Of a stretch of 64,000 nt of DNA, positions 52,123-59,842 are shown piece after piece. Every line of letters starts with the position of its first letter. Positions within the stretch are counted from its first letter, which is position 1. The DNA comes from JABWCQ01 sp964587105 (lineage in GTDB: Bacteria; Electryoneota; RPQS01): the NCBI GenBank assembly GCA_964587105.1, contig CAZPKG010000012.1, positions 37,359 through 101,358 on the forward strand. Direction: 5' to 3'. The notes beneath the pieces were generated by a model. That model did no database searches. It saw only the letters and a list, made by a program, of their open reading frames with translations, and was not told the origin of the DNA. Position numbers and translations under genes: made by a program.

Positions 52123-52611
52123 ATGCCGAACCGTTGGACGTTTCGGATGCCGTATGTCAGAATAATGCTATTGTCCATGATGACACCTGATTCAAAGTGG
52201 TGTGATCCGTTTGCTGGAAGATGTTCACCTGCACAAGTCAGAAATGATTTGGATTCGGAATCGAACGCAGAGTATCACATGGACGCACTTGAGTTTCTAA
52301 GGTCACGAGCAGATGCAGAGTTCGACGGTGTGTTGCATGACCCCCCCTATTCGTTTCGACAAGCGAGCGAGTGCTACAAAGGGAACGGCAAAGACAAGCT
52401 ACGAGCCATCGTAACACGACAAGATTACTGGTCGCAGATTAAGAATGAAGTCGCACGAGTGATCAAGCCCAGAGGATATGCCATCTGCTTCGGGTGGAAC
52501 TCGAACGGGATCGGAAAGAGGCGGGGATTCAAATTAGAACGAGTTGTAATTCTTGCGCATGGCGGGTCGCAACACGACACACTAATAACCGTAGAACGCA
52601 AGATTGGATAG
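52123..52611 (+). CDS. Small DNA adenine methyltransferase-like protein
   Basis: 162 aa. Motif I-like WCDPFAGRCSPA near residue 27, then Asp-Ala-Leu (HMDALEFL) and catalytic motif IV DPPYSFRQ near 74, then a strand-helix part (VIKPRGYAICFGWNSNGIGK). Order I-IV with DPPY suggests N6-adenine methylation. Short and without an obvious target-recognition domain. Relatively AT-rich. Confidence 0.72.
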   Translation: MPNRWTFRMPYVRIMLLSMMTPDSKWCDPFAGRCSPAQVRNDLDSESNAEYHMDALEFLRSRADAEFDGVLHDPPYSFRQASECYKGNGKDKLRAIVTRQDYWSQIKNEVARVIKPRGYAICFGWNSNGIGKRRGFKLERVVILAHGGSQHDTLITVERKIG

Positions 52612-52636
52612 CAGGCGGGGCAAGACCCGCCACTAC
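52611..52636 (-). repeat. 26-bp GTAGTGGCGGGTCTTG repeat, copy 2
   Basis: Inverted copy of 44133-44158 with two base differences. The rest of the 52612-52720 gap holds no gene; GGAGTCGGAG just before 52721 is a ribosome site. Confidence 0.6.
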
Positions 52637-52720
52637 GGGGGGAATGGATTAGGATTGAGAATTTGAATAGCGAGTGTGCTTATTCAAGTTTTGGGCGAAA
52701 AAATAGAATAGGAGTCGGAG

Positions 52721-52951
52721 ATGAAGATTTGGACAAGATGGCAGAAGAACGCGGAATTGGACGACGTGGAAGTGTCGGCACAGTTCTGGGGTAGTGAGTT
52801 TGGCCGGGTGGCCGGGGAGCGGGGGTATGATTTAGATATCATGCTGAACCGTTTTCTGGCTTGCCGTTACGAGATGGTGTTGTGCAGCACGCGGCACTAT
52901 GAAGCGTTGCGCGCGACGGTGATGCACAATTGGCCGAAGGAGTGGCGATGA
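52721..52951 (+). CDS. Small phage protein
   Basis: 76 aa, SD GGAG. Helical, Trp-rich ends (MKIWTRWQKNAELDDVEVSA, ATVMHNWPKEWR). No family recognised. ATGA overlap with the next gene. Confidence 0.5.
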   Translation: MKIWTRWQKNAELDDVEVSAQFWGSEFGRVAGERGYDLDIMLNRFLACRYEMVLCSTRHYEALRATVMHNWPKEWR

Positions 52952-53472
52952 AGAAGCAAGCCACCCCCCTTAATCCCCCCGCGCAGCGCGGAGGGAGACC
53001 AGAGCAGAAGCCGATCAATGCTACGCAGATGCGGCTTTATACGAAGGCGCTTGACGAAGCTTGCACCCGCGCGAACCGCGCCCTGGGCAGGTTGGAAACC
53101 GGGCCGAGTGAAAAAGACTATTTGGTCAATGCACTGAAGGCCGGCAAGCTGAAGCTTGCTCCGCAGGCTGAGATCAAGAAGGCCTTGCTGGGATTGTTTG
53201 CCGATGGTGCAGGAATCACAAAGGAAGATGGAATCCGGACTGAAAAATATCGCGCGGAAGTCACGGATATCTTTACGAAGAGTTCTGTGAAAACGGTCGT
53301 GAGTGAGTACATGAAGCTTTTGAAAATTCTTGACGAAGCGCGAGTGTCCGGTTTGACAGAAGTGCAAACCAAGAAGGTTAAGTGTGAAAAGCTGATCCGG
53401 ACCGGAGCGACGGCTGACGAGATTGAAGCGGTGATTGCTGAGATTGAAAGATTTGCGCGGGACGAAGAGTGA
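52948..53472 (+). CDS. Phage helical protein with repeat-encoded N-terminus
   Basis: 174 aa from ATG 52948. The first residues MKKQATPLNPPAQRGGRPEQ are coded by a C-rich repeat (52961-53000). The remainder is helical (MRLYTKALDEACTRANRALG, ALLGLFADGAGITKEDGIR) with no recognised family. The stop overlaps the next start (TGATG). Confidence 0.55.
   Translation: MKKQATPLNPPAQRGGRPEQKPINATQMRLYTKALDEACTRANRALGRLETGPSEKDYLVNALKAGKLKLAPQAEIKKALLGLFADGAGITKEDGIRTEKYRAEVTDIFTKSSVKTVVSEYMKLLKILDEARVSGLTEVQTKKVKCEKLIRTGATADEIEAVIAEIERFARDEE
52961..53000 (+). repeat. C-rich junction repeat, GCGC-loop variant, in coding sequence
   Basis: CCACCCCCCTTAATCCCCCC then GCGCAGCGCGGAGGGAGACC; the stem is kept although the arms differ from the GTGAAC variant. 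Encodes TPLNPPAQRGGRP. Confidence 0.8.
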
Positions 53473-54383
53473 TGCACGGGCAGTTCAGTGATTACCATTT
53501 GGCTAAGGTCAAGTCGGGTGTGGAGTGGACGGGCAAGATGTGGAACCCGATCTATGGATGTACGGCTGTGAGTCCGGGCTGTGCTCATTGTTATGCAGCG
53601 CGGGATGCGGCCCGGTGGACGAATCATTTTGAAGGCTTGGCCGAGCGGACTCCGAACGGAGGAGCACGGTGGACAGGACAGATTCAATTCAGAGAAGACA
53701 AGCTGAATGATCCACTGAAGTACACGCAACCACATTTGATTTTCGTCTGTGGAATGTCGGATCTGTTTCACGAAGATGTGCCGTTCGAGTTCATTGACAG
53801 GATGTTTGCCAGAATGGCGATGACTCCGCAGCATACTTATCAGGTGCTGACGAAACGACCGGAGCGAATGCTTGAGTATTTCAGTGATTTGGCCTACAGA
53901 ACTGAAATGATCGGGATTGAAGCGGAACACCAGAGCGGGTTCGACCGATTTATTTGGCATACTGACGACAGCGGAAATGGCGACCCGCGCTGGCCGCTGC
54001 CTCTTCCGAATGTTTGGTTGGGGGTAAGTGTGGAGAATCAGGCGGTTGCGGACATACGGGCAAATGCGATGTGGGAACTTGCGCAGATGGGATGGATAAC
54101 ATGGGTCAGCGCTGAACCACTATTGGCTTTGTTCAACGCCGATATCTATTTGCATTTTATCAAATGGATTGTGATCGGCGGAGAATCCGGGCCGCTTGCG
54201 CGTCCGATGCCGCCGCACGCAGCGCGATATCTGCGCGATCAGGCAGAGTATGTTGGAGTGCCGATCTTCTTCAAGCAGTGGGGAGAATTTGACGAGCACG
54301 GTGTCCGAGTGGGTAAGAAGCAAGCCGGACGGCTGTTGGATGGCCGTGAATGGAACGAATTTCCGAAGAAGGTGGCAGCATGA
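53472..54383 (+). CDS. Phage Gp37/Gp68-like protein (DUF5131)
   Basis: 303 aa from ATG 53472. The N-terminal WNPIYGCTAVSPGCAHCYA is the three-Cys motif of the DUF5131/Gp37-Gp68 family, radical-SAM-like in spacing. Other family motifs: FVCGMSDLFHEDVP, YQVLTKRPERM, WLGVSVENQ, IGGESGPLARPMPP, FFKQWGEF. Common in phages; its reaction is not established. ATGA overlap with the next gene. Confidence 0.82.
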   Translation: MHGQFSDYHLAKVKSGVEWTGKMWNPIYGCTAVSPGCAHCYAARDAARWTNHFEGLAERTPNGGARWTGQIQFREDKLNDPLKYTQPHLIFVCGMSDLFHEDVPFEFIDRMFARMAMTPQHTYQVLTKRPERMLEYFSDLAYRTEMIGIEAEHQSGFDRFIWHTDDSGNGDPRWPLPLPNVWLGVSVENQAVADIRANAMWELAQMGWITWVSAEPLLALFNADIYLHFIKWIVIGGESGPLARPMPPHAARYLRDQAEYVGVPIFFKQWGEFDEHGVRVGKKQAGRLLDGREWNEFPKKVAA

Positions 54384-54913
54384 GTGAACAATTCGACTTC
54401 AGCAATCCGGTGACCTATCCGACTGATGATCTGCTCGCGTCTTTGTACAAGAGTCACGATGTAGATCAGGAGGAGAAAGTCGCCATCGTGACCGAGCTTC
54501 GCCGTCGCAATGCTGACCGTGAGCAGTTTCATACGGAATTGCAGGGTGCGAATACGAAGTTAGTGTACGAGAATCGCGCGCTTAGGGAATTTTTGGCCAA
54601 CCGTGTTCCGGAGTGGGTGGCTGATGTGGTAATTGAGACGGAACGGGCCAAGCGGAAACACGGGGACAACGGCTATACTGACGTGCAGAGATTGGCTATT
54701 CTGGATGAAGAGTTGGGTGAAGTGGCCAATGTGATGAACCGTTTGTATGTTCCGCCGATCAGTGCCACGCTTTCTGTTCCGCGCGAGATGAAGAATTTGC
54801 GGGCGGAATTGGTGCAGGTGATTAGTGTGGCGGTGCGGTGGTGCGAGAGCATTGATCAAGCGGCGGAGCAGACCCCCCTTAATCCCCCCGTGAACGGAGG
54901 GAAATCGGAATGA
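54380..54913 (+). CDS. MazG-like phage protein with repeat-encoded tail
   Basis: 177 aa from ATG 54380. N-terminal helices, then HGDNGYTDVQRLAILDEELG-EVANVMNRL and LRAELVQVISVAVRWCESI, the EExxE...E pattern of all-alpha MazG-like NTP pyrophosphohydrolases of phages. The last residues QTPLNPPVNGGKSE are coded by a junction repeat. Likely nucleotide-pool function; inferred from motif. Confidence 0.65.
   Translation: MSEQFDFSNPVTYPTDDLLASLYKSHDVDQEEKVAIVTELRRRNADREQFHTELQGANTKLVYENRALREFLANRVPEWVADVVIETERAKRKHGDNGYTDVQRLAILDEELGEVANVMNRLYVPPISATLSVPREMKNLRAELVQVISVAVRWCESIDQAAEQTPLNPPVNGGKSE
54869..54912 (+). repeat. C-rich junction repeat 54.9 kb
   Basis: CAGACCCCCCTTAATCCCCC + GTGAAC hairpin + GGAGGGAAATCGGAATGA: ends the MazG-like gene and starts the 54910 gene. 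Confidence 0.85.
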
Positions 54914-55266
54914 AGTGGCTTGAATACCGGAGACGGATGCTGTTGCTGGCTACGATTGCAGAAGACGGCTTACATGACAGCGGGTTGGCTTCGCAGTTTG
55001 AGAATATTGCGACGGCTGTGTTGCCGGAAGAGTACCAGCTTGATGTGGATCATTTCACGGTGGTGAGCGAACTGTGCAAGTTTGAACTGGCCGTGCAGAT
55101 TCGGATGATCGAGAAGTCGCGGGCGACGCTGCGGGAGATTGGGATGATGTTTGAGCCTGTCGCCATTGCGGGTGTGGACACCCACAACGGCGAATCAGAA
55201 GAGCAGACCCCCCTTAAATCCCCCCGTAAACGGAGGGAAATGAAGCATAGTGAGGCTGTAAATTGA
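54910..55266 (+). CDS. Small phage protein with repeat near the C-terminus
   Basis: 118 aa. Mostly helical (MKWLEYRRRMLLLATIAEDG, FTVVSELCKFELAVQIRMIE). The region EQTPLKSPRKRREMK is coded by a frame-changed C-rich repeat with one extra A. TTGA overlap with the MuA-type gene. No family recognised. Confidence 0.5.
   Translation: MKWLEYRRRMLLLATIAEDGLHDSGLASQFENIATAVLPEEYQLDVDHFTVVSELCKFELAVQIRMIEKSRATLREIGMMFEPVAIAGVDTHNGESEEQTPLKSPRKRREMKHSEAVN
55204..55242 (+). repeat. C-rich junction repeat, frame-shifted copy
   Basis: CAGACCCCCCTTAAATCCCC + CGTAAACGGAGGG; one extra A changes the encoded tail to LKSPRKRREMK so the gene reads on past the repeat. Confidence 0.8.
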
Positions 55267-56921
55267 GACGGCAGACACAGACTGCGGTGATGGAAGAGTT
55301 TGCGCGGGAGTTGAATTCTATTCCACTCCGGGCGCGCGGGATTTCGGGCAAGAGTCTCCGGCAGGAGACGATTGACCGTTACCGGGTGACCTATGGGGTG
55401 ACCTATGCCAGTCTGTGCCGGAACTTGAGAATATCGGGCGGGAGCCGCAGATCGGATGCCGGGAAGCTGCGGAAAAAGGAGTATTGGGAAGATAAGATCA
55501 AGGCCGTGTTCTTGATTCAGTGCCAGATGTCGGATTTCGAAGCGAGCAGGTTTTGTTCCCCGAAGCACGCGATTTCGGAAGCCGTCCGACAGGGGATTTT
55601 AGCCGAGGGTGAACTCAGCGAACGGAACTACAATTTCTGGATTCAGAAGCTGAACTTGAAAGCCGAGAAGGGATTTTCGCGGTTTCAAGCCACACACTCG
55701 AACCATGTTCATCAGTTGGACTTTTCGGGCAGTGCCTATTTCAAAGTGCTGGAGCCGACAGGTGACGGGGACTTTTTGATTGCCAAACGACCGCCGCGCG
55801 AGCGGTTGTCGAAAGTGGCCCGTGACGAGGGGTACAAGTTACAGATGATCGGGTTAGTGGATGATTACAGTGGGCTGACTTTGATGCAGTATGTGGTGGC
55901 CCGAGGTGAAAATCCGATCTGGATTATCCCGATTCTTGACCAGATGTGGCGGGGTGAGCTTGATCCGAGCTATCCGCTTAAAGGATTGCCGGACGTGCTC
56001 TATACGGACAACGGTTCTTTTTCGGGGTCAGGAGCCACCACAAGCTATCTTTCCGAAGAAAAGGGAGTGGGAGTCAAGCTTGAAACCGCTCTGCCGTACA
56101 ACGCGCGTGCGAAGGGGAAAATCGAGCGGCGCTGGCGGCATGTGAAGACCGATTTCGAGATGCCGACTTTAGCAGGCCGGAGTGATCAGACTTTCACGTT
56201 GTCGCAATTGAACCGGATGTTGACTGAGTGGTGCAGGTTGCAGGGCCAGAAAGCTCACCGGATGTTCCGGACGACGCGGGAGCAAGCCTATGTGGACGGG
56301 TTTACGGAAGCGGTCAGGATTCCACAGGATGATTCTCTGAAGACGGCTGCCAAGACCTACGAGTGCAAGGTGGATGGTTCGGGTCTGTTGAGACTTCAGA
56401 ATTTGATCTATCAATTGCCGGAGCAGTACCGAGGCCAAAGAGTGTTTGCCCACAAGAATGCCTTTGACGAAGTGATGGTGGAAGATGCCGCCGGGCAGTT
56501 GTGCAAGGCTGAACTGTACGCCGGGCCACATGCTTTCGGAGATTTCAAAGCCAAACACGAGACGACGCGGGAAGAGGTGGCTAAGCAGAGAGAGTCCGGT
56601 CAGTGGGGTGATGTGAACCATCCGTATGCTGAGATCGAAGGCCAGAAGGTGATTCCGTTTTTGCCGGAGCAGAAGCAAGAGAGCAAGGACGGGGTGTTTA
56701 CGGTGGGGCCGAGATTCAAGAACAAAGCGGACGCGCTGCAATTTATTTACAAGACGATTGGGATCGCGATCCCCGAATTAAGACGGAGTTATGCAGAGTT
56801 GGGAGAGCAGATGGGAGATCTGCTGGATCGGACACTTGACAGGGAGACTATAGCCGTATGGGCGAACGGCGCACGAGACAAGATTTGGAACAAGCAAACA
56901 GCTTATGGAGGTGGCCAGTGA
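55263..56921 (+). CDS. Mu-type DDE transposase (MuA-like)
   Basis: 552 aa, TTG start overlapping the previous stop; GAGG lies 8 nt before. Shorter than Mu A (663 aa), with N-terminal DNA-binding helices, then the rve catalytic core: Asp ~153 (HQLDFSG), Asp ~249 (LYTDNGSF) and Glu ~288 (KGKIERRW), and a Mu-transposase C-terminal beta-barrel (YECKVDGSGLLRLQNLIYQL). It integrates and replicates the prophage by transposition with the ATPase encoded downstream. Confidence 0.93.
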   Translation: MRRQTQTAVMEEFARELNSIPLRARGISGKSLRQETIDRYRVTYGVTYASLCRNLRISGGSRRSDAGKLRKKEYWEDKIKAVFLIQCQMSDFEASRFCSPKHAISEAVRQGILAEGELSERNYNFWIQKLNLKAEKGFSRFQATHSNHVHQLDFSGSAYFKVLEPTGDGDFLIAKRPPRERLSKVARDEGYKLQMIGLVDDYSGLTLMQYVVARGENPIWIIPILDQMWRGELDPSYPLKGLPDVLYTDNGSFSGSGATTSYLSEEKGVGVKLETALPYNARAKGKIERRWRHVKTDFEMPTLAGRSDQTFTLSQLNRMLTEWCRLQGQKAHRMFRTTREQAYVDGFTEAVRIPQDDSLKTAAKTYECKVDGSGLLRLQNLIYQLPEQYRGQRVFAHKNAFDEVMVEDAAGQLCKAELYAGPHAFGDFKAKHETTREEVAKQRESGQWGDVNHPYAEIEGQKVIPFLPEQKQESKDGVFTVGPRFKNKADALQFIYKTIGIAIPELRRSYAELGEQMGDLLDRTLDRETIAVWANGARDKIWNKQTAYGGGQ

Positions 56922-58183
56922 ATTGGCTGCGGGAGTTGAAGCTACGATGGGATCCGTTTGCAGTGCCGATAGACCAGGCTGAGCAGGTTTATCAATCGCA
57001 GGACGTGCGGCGGATTCAAGACGCGATTGTGGTGGCCGTGCATCAGCGGCAGATGTTATTTGTCTTAGGTCCGACCGGATCGGGCAAGACCACGATTGTA
57101 CAGGATTTTTTGGGTAAGTCCAGTGACGTGAACCACAAGCCGGTGACGGTGATGTTCGGTTCGCAGCTTGAGATCGAGAGTATGGATATCACGCGGATTG
57201 TGCGGGCCTTGATCCGGCAGTTGTTGAAAGTCACGGGTGACACGGCCAAGATCAAGAACTCCGCCGACGAGCGGGAGCACCAGTTACGGGCTTTGGTGGG
57301 TGAATATACGAAGACTCACGAACTGGTGTTGGTGTTGGAGGACGGCCACAACATCAGTCCGAAGACTTTGATCAACTTGAAACTGCTGCGGGAGATGCGG
57401 TGGACGAACCGCGAGCGGTTGATCACGATTATTATCATTGCCCAACCGAAAATGCGAAATGTGTTGGACGACGTGGTGGAAGTGACGATCCGCAGTGCGA
57501 TCACGGAGATGCAGGGTTTGGCCGGAGAAGAGGTGCGGGAATATATCGCGCACAAGCTTGATCCGGTGGGAAAAACTCCGGAAGAGTTGTTTACGAAAGA
57601 GTCTTTGCAGGCCATTCAGATGGGCTTAAGATTCCCGCAGCATATTGATTGGAACCTCTCGCGAATGCTGCAAGAGGGTGTGGAATTGGGAATGATTCCG
57701 GTGCCGATTGAATTGACGGAAAAGTATGTGGCGGCGCAGACGACGATTCGCAGTCTGATGATGCAGACGGGAGTCAACATCACAGATATTCAGAACGAGC
57801 TAAGGAAGTTGGGCCAGAAGGCCGACCGCCACCAGGTACGGGATGCAGTGGAAGGCCGGACACCGAACTCACCGTTGGTGCCGATGATCCGCGAGATTGT
57901 GCTGAAGAACGGAACAGCGCTGGCGGCTTTGTACAATACGATTGCTCCGGGTTTGACCAAAGACCAGTTGGATATTTTAGAAGAGTGTGTGGCCTTCCAG
58001 TTGGAGATGGGAGACTACTTGGATTATTCGGTTTTAAGCCGCGAAACGGGCTTCACACAGCGGCGGATTATCGAATTGATGGATGGGATCAATGTAACGA
58101 CGAACGAGCTAAAGCGGCTGCACACGGTGTTGTCGAAACTGGTTCAGATCAAGAATCGGAAGCTTGAAAAGAGGGTGGCATAG
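56918..58183 (+). CDS. MuB/TniB-like AAA+ ATPase, transposition target selector
   Basis: 421 aa from GTG 56918, preferred because GGAGG precedes it and it overlaps the transposase stop (GTGA). Walker A GPTGSGKTT (residues 51-59), Walker B LVLVLED (about 136-142), sensor region (LITIIIIAQPKMRNVL). Starts with the ExeA/TniB-like LRWDPFAVP. The C-terminal ~130 residues are helical. MuB-type ATPases bind target DNA and activate the transposase. Confidence 0.88.
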   Translation: MNWLRELKLRWDPFAVPIDQAEQVYQSQDVRRIQDAIVVAVHQRQMLFVLGPTGSGKTTIVQDFLGKSSDVNHKPVTVMFGSQLEIESMDITRIVRALIRQLLKVTGDTAKIKNSADEREHQLRALVGEYTKTHELVLVLEDGHNISPKTLINLKLLREMRWTNRERLITIIIIAQPKMRNVLDDVVEVTIRSAITEMQGLAGEEVREYIAHKLDPVGKTPEELFTKESLQAIQMGLRFPQHIDWNLSRMLQEGVELGMIPVPIELTEKYVAAQTTIRSLMMQTGVNITDIQNELRKLGQKADRHQVRDAVEGRTPNSPLVPMIREIVLKNGTALAALYNTIAPGLTKDQLDILEECVAFQLEMGDYLDYSVLSRETGFTQRRIIELMDGINVTTNELKRLHTVLSKLVQIKNRKLEKRVA

Positions 58184-58285
58184 TGGAAAATTCCAAATTC
58201 CAAATTCCAAATTCCAAATTCCAAAGCGGACGAGCTTCCTGTTGCAGCAATAGCCTTCCGAAATTCGCTCGATTGTGTGATTGGG
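58184..58285. repeat. AAATTCC heptamer tandem repeat
   Basis: Five AAATTCC units (58188-58224) follow the ATPase gene; related tracts are at 44358-44384 and 63100-63128. 58226-58285 has no other feature. Confidence 0.6.
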
Positions 58286-58459
58286 ATGGCAGAAAAAATG
58301 GGTGACAACAATTCACAGATCGTGTTGTATGCTCTAAAGGGAAGTTTGTTGTCGGGCCACAGTGGCCAGCTTGCCATGATGTGCAGAGAGTTTGCAGCCT
58401 CAATTCTTCCCGTGGTCCAAGCCAATGTGATCATCAACGAAAATTCGGGGGTGGCCTGA
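58286..58459 (+). CDS. Small phage protein
   Basis: 57 aa from ATG 58286 (GTG 58277 possible). Helical with a hydrophobic patch (QIVLYALKGSLLSGHSGQLA, FAASILPVVQANVII). Weak ribosome site. TGATG overlap with the next gene favours real coding. Confidence 0.45.
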   Translation: MAEKMGDNNSQIVLYALKGSLLSGHSGQLAMMCREFAASILPVVQANVIINENSGVA

Positions 58460-58824
58460 TGAACAGACCCCCATCCCCTGCCCCTTCCCCCGTGAACGGA
58501 GGAAGGGGTACAGAAGCCCCCCTTAATCCCCCCAAAGTTGCAGACAACTTTGGGGGGAGACCTGAAACAGATCTGTTTTCAGGAAGCAAGCTGGCTGTTG
58601 AAGTCAGACTTGTTGAGAAGCGGGTGACGTATTTTGCCGGACCGAATAGTTTTCATTTTCCGGGGTATCCGGAAGTGAGTGTGGGGTTAGCTGATTTGAG
58701 TAAGACGATTGTGATCGGGATTGTTTCGGCTGAGGGTGCGAACCACCAGTACCACATAGACAGTCAGGAATTGGTGCAGGAATGTCTCAGGCTGCACAAG
58801 ATTCGGATGGCTAAGGATGGGTAG
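58459..58824 (+). CDS. Phage protein with N-terminus built from two repeats
   Basis: 121 aa. Residues ~2-37 (NRPPSPAPSPVNGGRGTEAP, LNPPKVADNFGGRPE) are coded by two C-rich repeats in tandem (58464-58561). The real domain seems to start at KLAVEVRLVEKRVTYFAGPN and is beta-rich. An internal start could give the short form, but no good site is seen. Unknown function; overlaps the next gene by 8 bp. Confidence 0.5.
   Translation: MNRPPSPAPSPVNGGRGTEAPLNPPKVADNFGGRPETDLFSGSKLAVEVRLVEKRVTYFAGPNSFHFPGYPEVSVGLADLSKTIVIGIVSAEGANHQYHIDSQELVQECLRLHKIRMAKDG
58464..58561 (+). repeat. Tandem pair of C-rich repeats (long variant plus CAAAGTTG hairpin variant)
   Basis: First copy 58464-58512 (CCCCTTCCCCCGTGAACGGA type), second copy 58516-58561 with a perfect hairpin CCCCCCAAAGTTG...CAACTTTGGGGGG. 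Confidence 0.8.
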
Positions 58825-59161
58825 GCCAGACACCCCCCCTAACCCCCCCCTTGCGGTGAACCCCCCTTCCGTCCCCCCAAAGTTGCAGACAACTTTGGAG
58901 GGAGACCTGAAGCAAGCGGAAGCGATTTTGAAATTTGGGGCTGAGCATGGGTTTCATCGGCATATTCAGAAACGAATTATCCAGTGGAACAGGGGTGAGC
59001 GGGAATTGGAATTGAGTTTTCCGGACGAGGTTGAAGATGGCAAGGTGCTGGTGACGGTTACGGTGCCGGTGAAACTTTCGGAGCTTTCGATAGCAGACGG
59101 GAAATTGGTGTTGGCGGATGCTGTGTTGCGGGAATTGAAGGGGCATCCGGTGATTGGGTAG
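58817..59161 (+). CDS. Phage protein with repeat-encoded N-terminus
   Basis: 114 aa. The first ~30 residues (RPDTPPNPPLAVNPPSVPPK) are coded by a degenerate triple C-rich repeat (58827-58908). The rest (LKQAEAILKFGAEHGFHRHI, KVLVTVTVPVKLSELSIADG) is an alpha/beta domain without a known family. The stop is followed at once by another repeat. Confidence 0.5.
   Translation: MGRPDTPPNPPLAVNPPSVPPKLQTTLEGDLKQAEAILKFGAEHGFHRHIQKRIIQWNRGERELELSFPDEVEDGKVLVTVTVPVKLSELSIADGKLVLADAVLRELKGHPVIG
58827..58908 (+). repeat. Degenerate C-rich repeat cluster
   Basis: C-rich tracts plus the CCCCCCAAAGTTG / CAACTTTGGAGGG hairpin; same hairpin arms as 58516-58561. Confidence 0.7.
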
Positions 59162-59268
59162 CAGACCCCATCCCCTAACCCCTTCCCCATAAATGGAGAA
59201 GGGGAACCAGATTCCGGCAGGGAACCGCTACGTGCTTTTCAAGCACTTCGCTTAATCCCTGCTCGGCG
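59162..59268 (+). repeat. Two repeats after the 58817 gene
   Basis: 59162-59207 is a long-variant C-rich repeat (CCCCTTCCCCAT-AA-ATGGAGAAGGGG). 59209-59268 is the AGATTCCGGCAGGGAACC element also found at 42112-42153, here with an inserted hairpin GTGCTTTTCAAGCAC. Non-coding here; CTGGAGTC before 59324 is the next ribosome site. Confidence 0.7.
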
Positions 59269-59323
59269 AACACAGAGAATTTGAGCGGGCGATCCTTGAT
59301 GGGAGTCGGGGAAAGCTGGAGTC

Positions 59324-59842
59324 GTGGCAAAGTTGATCACCTTGAAGGATTTCAAGGATGCAGTGAGCAAGCTGGCGAAGGCCATTCTTGCGAAGGAAAA
59401 GTTTGAAGCGATCTGCAAAGACGAGAAGCGCAAGGCTGACGAACAGTACAAGAAATCAGCCAAGCCGCATCTTGAAGTGATCGCGGACTTTGAAAATGCG
59501 GTGTTGGATTTCTGTATTCAGAACCGCGACAAAGTGTTCGAAGAGGGCAAGAAGACTGCCGTCATCGGGCCAATGACAATTGAAGCGCGGCTGTCTCCGA
59601 AGCCTGTTCTAAAAACAACGGGCGGCCATGATCCTGATTTGGTCTCGGTTTTGGAAGCCATCGAGCAGCGGATCAAGAGCACACGGTCAGACGAAATGCG
59701 CGAACTGTTGGAAGGCTGTGTTGACCGCAAGCCGGTGCTAAAGGTTGACGACGTGAAGAAGTTGCCAACCAAGACTCTCGAAGATCTGGGATTGAAGCTG
59801 GTCAAGAACGAGACCTTCAGCCTCAAGCCTAATGGCGAATGA
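59324..59842 (+). CDS. gam: Mu Gam-like host-nuclease inhibitor
   Basis: 172 aa, GTG start with GGAG. Long N-terminal helical coiled-coil (FKDAVSKLAKAILAKEKFEA, EKRKADEQYKKSAKPHLEVI) and a C-terminal beta part (KKTAVIGPMTIEARLSPKPV, TLEDLGLKLVKNETFSLKP), the layout of Mu Gam/Ku-like DNA-end binding proteins (171-174 aa). It protects phage DNA ends from exonuclease. Placed after MuA and MuB as in Mu. Confidence 0.85.
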   Translation: MAKLITLKDFKDAVSKLAKAILAKEKFEAICKDEKRKADEQYKKSAKPHLEVIADFENAVLDFCIQNRDKVFEEGKKTAVIGPMTIEARLSPKPVLKTTGGHDPDLVSVLEAIEQRIKSTRSDEMRELLEGCVDRKPVLKVDDVKKLPTKTLEDLGLKLVKNETFSLKPNGE

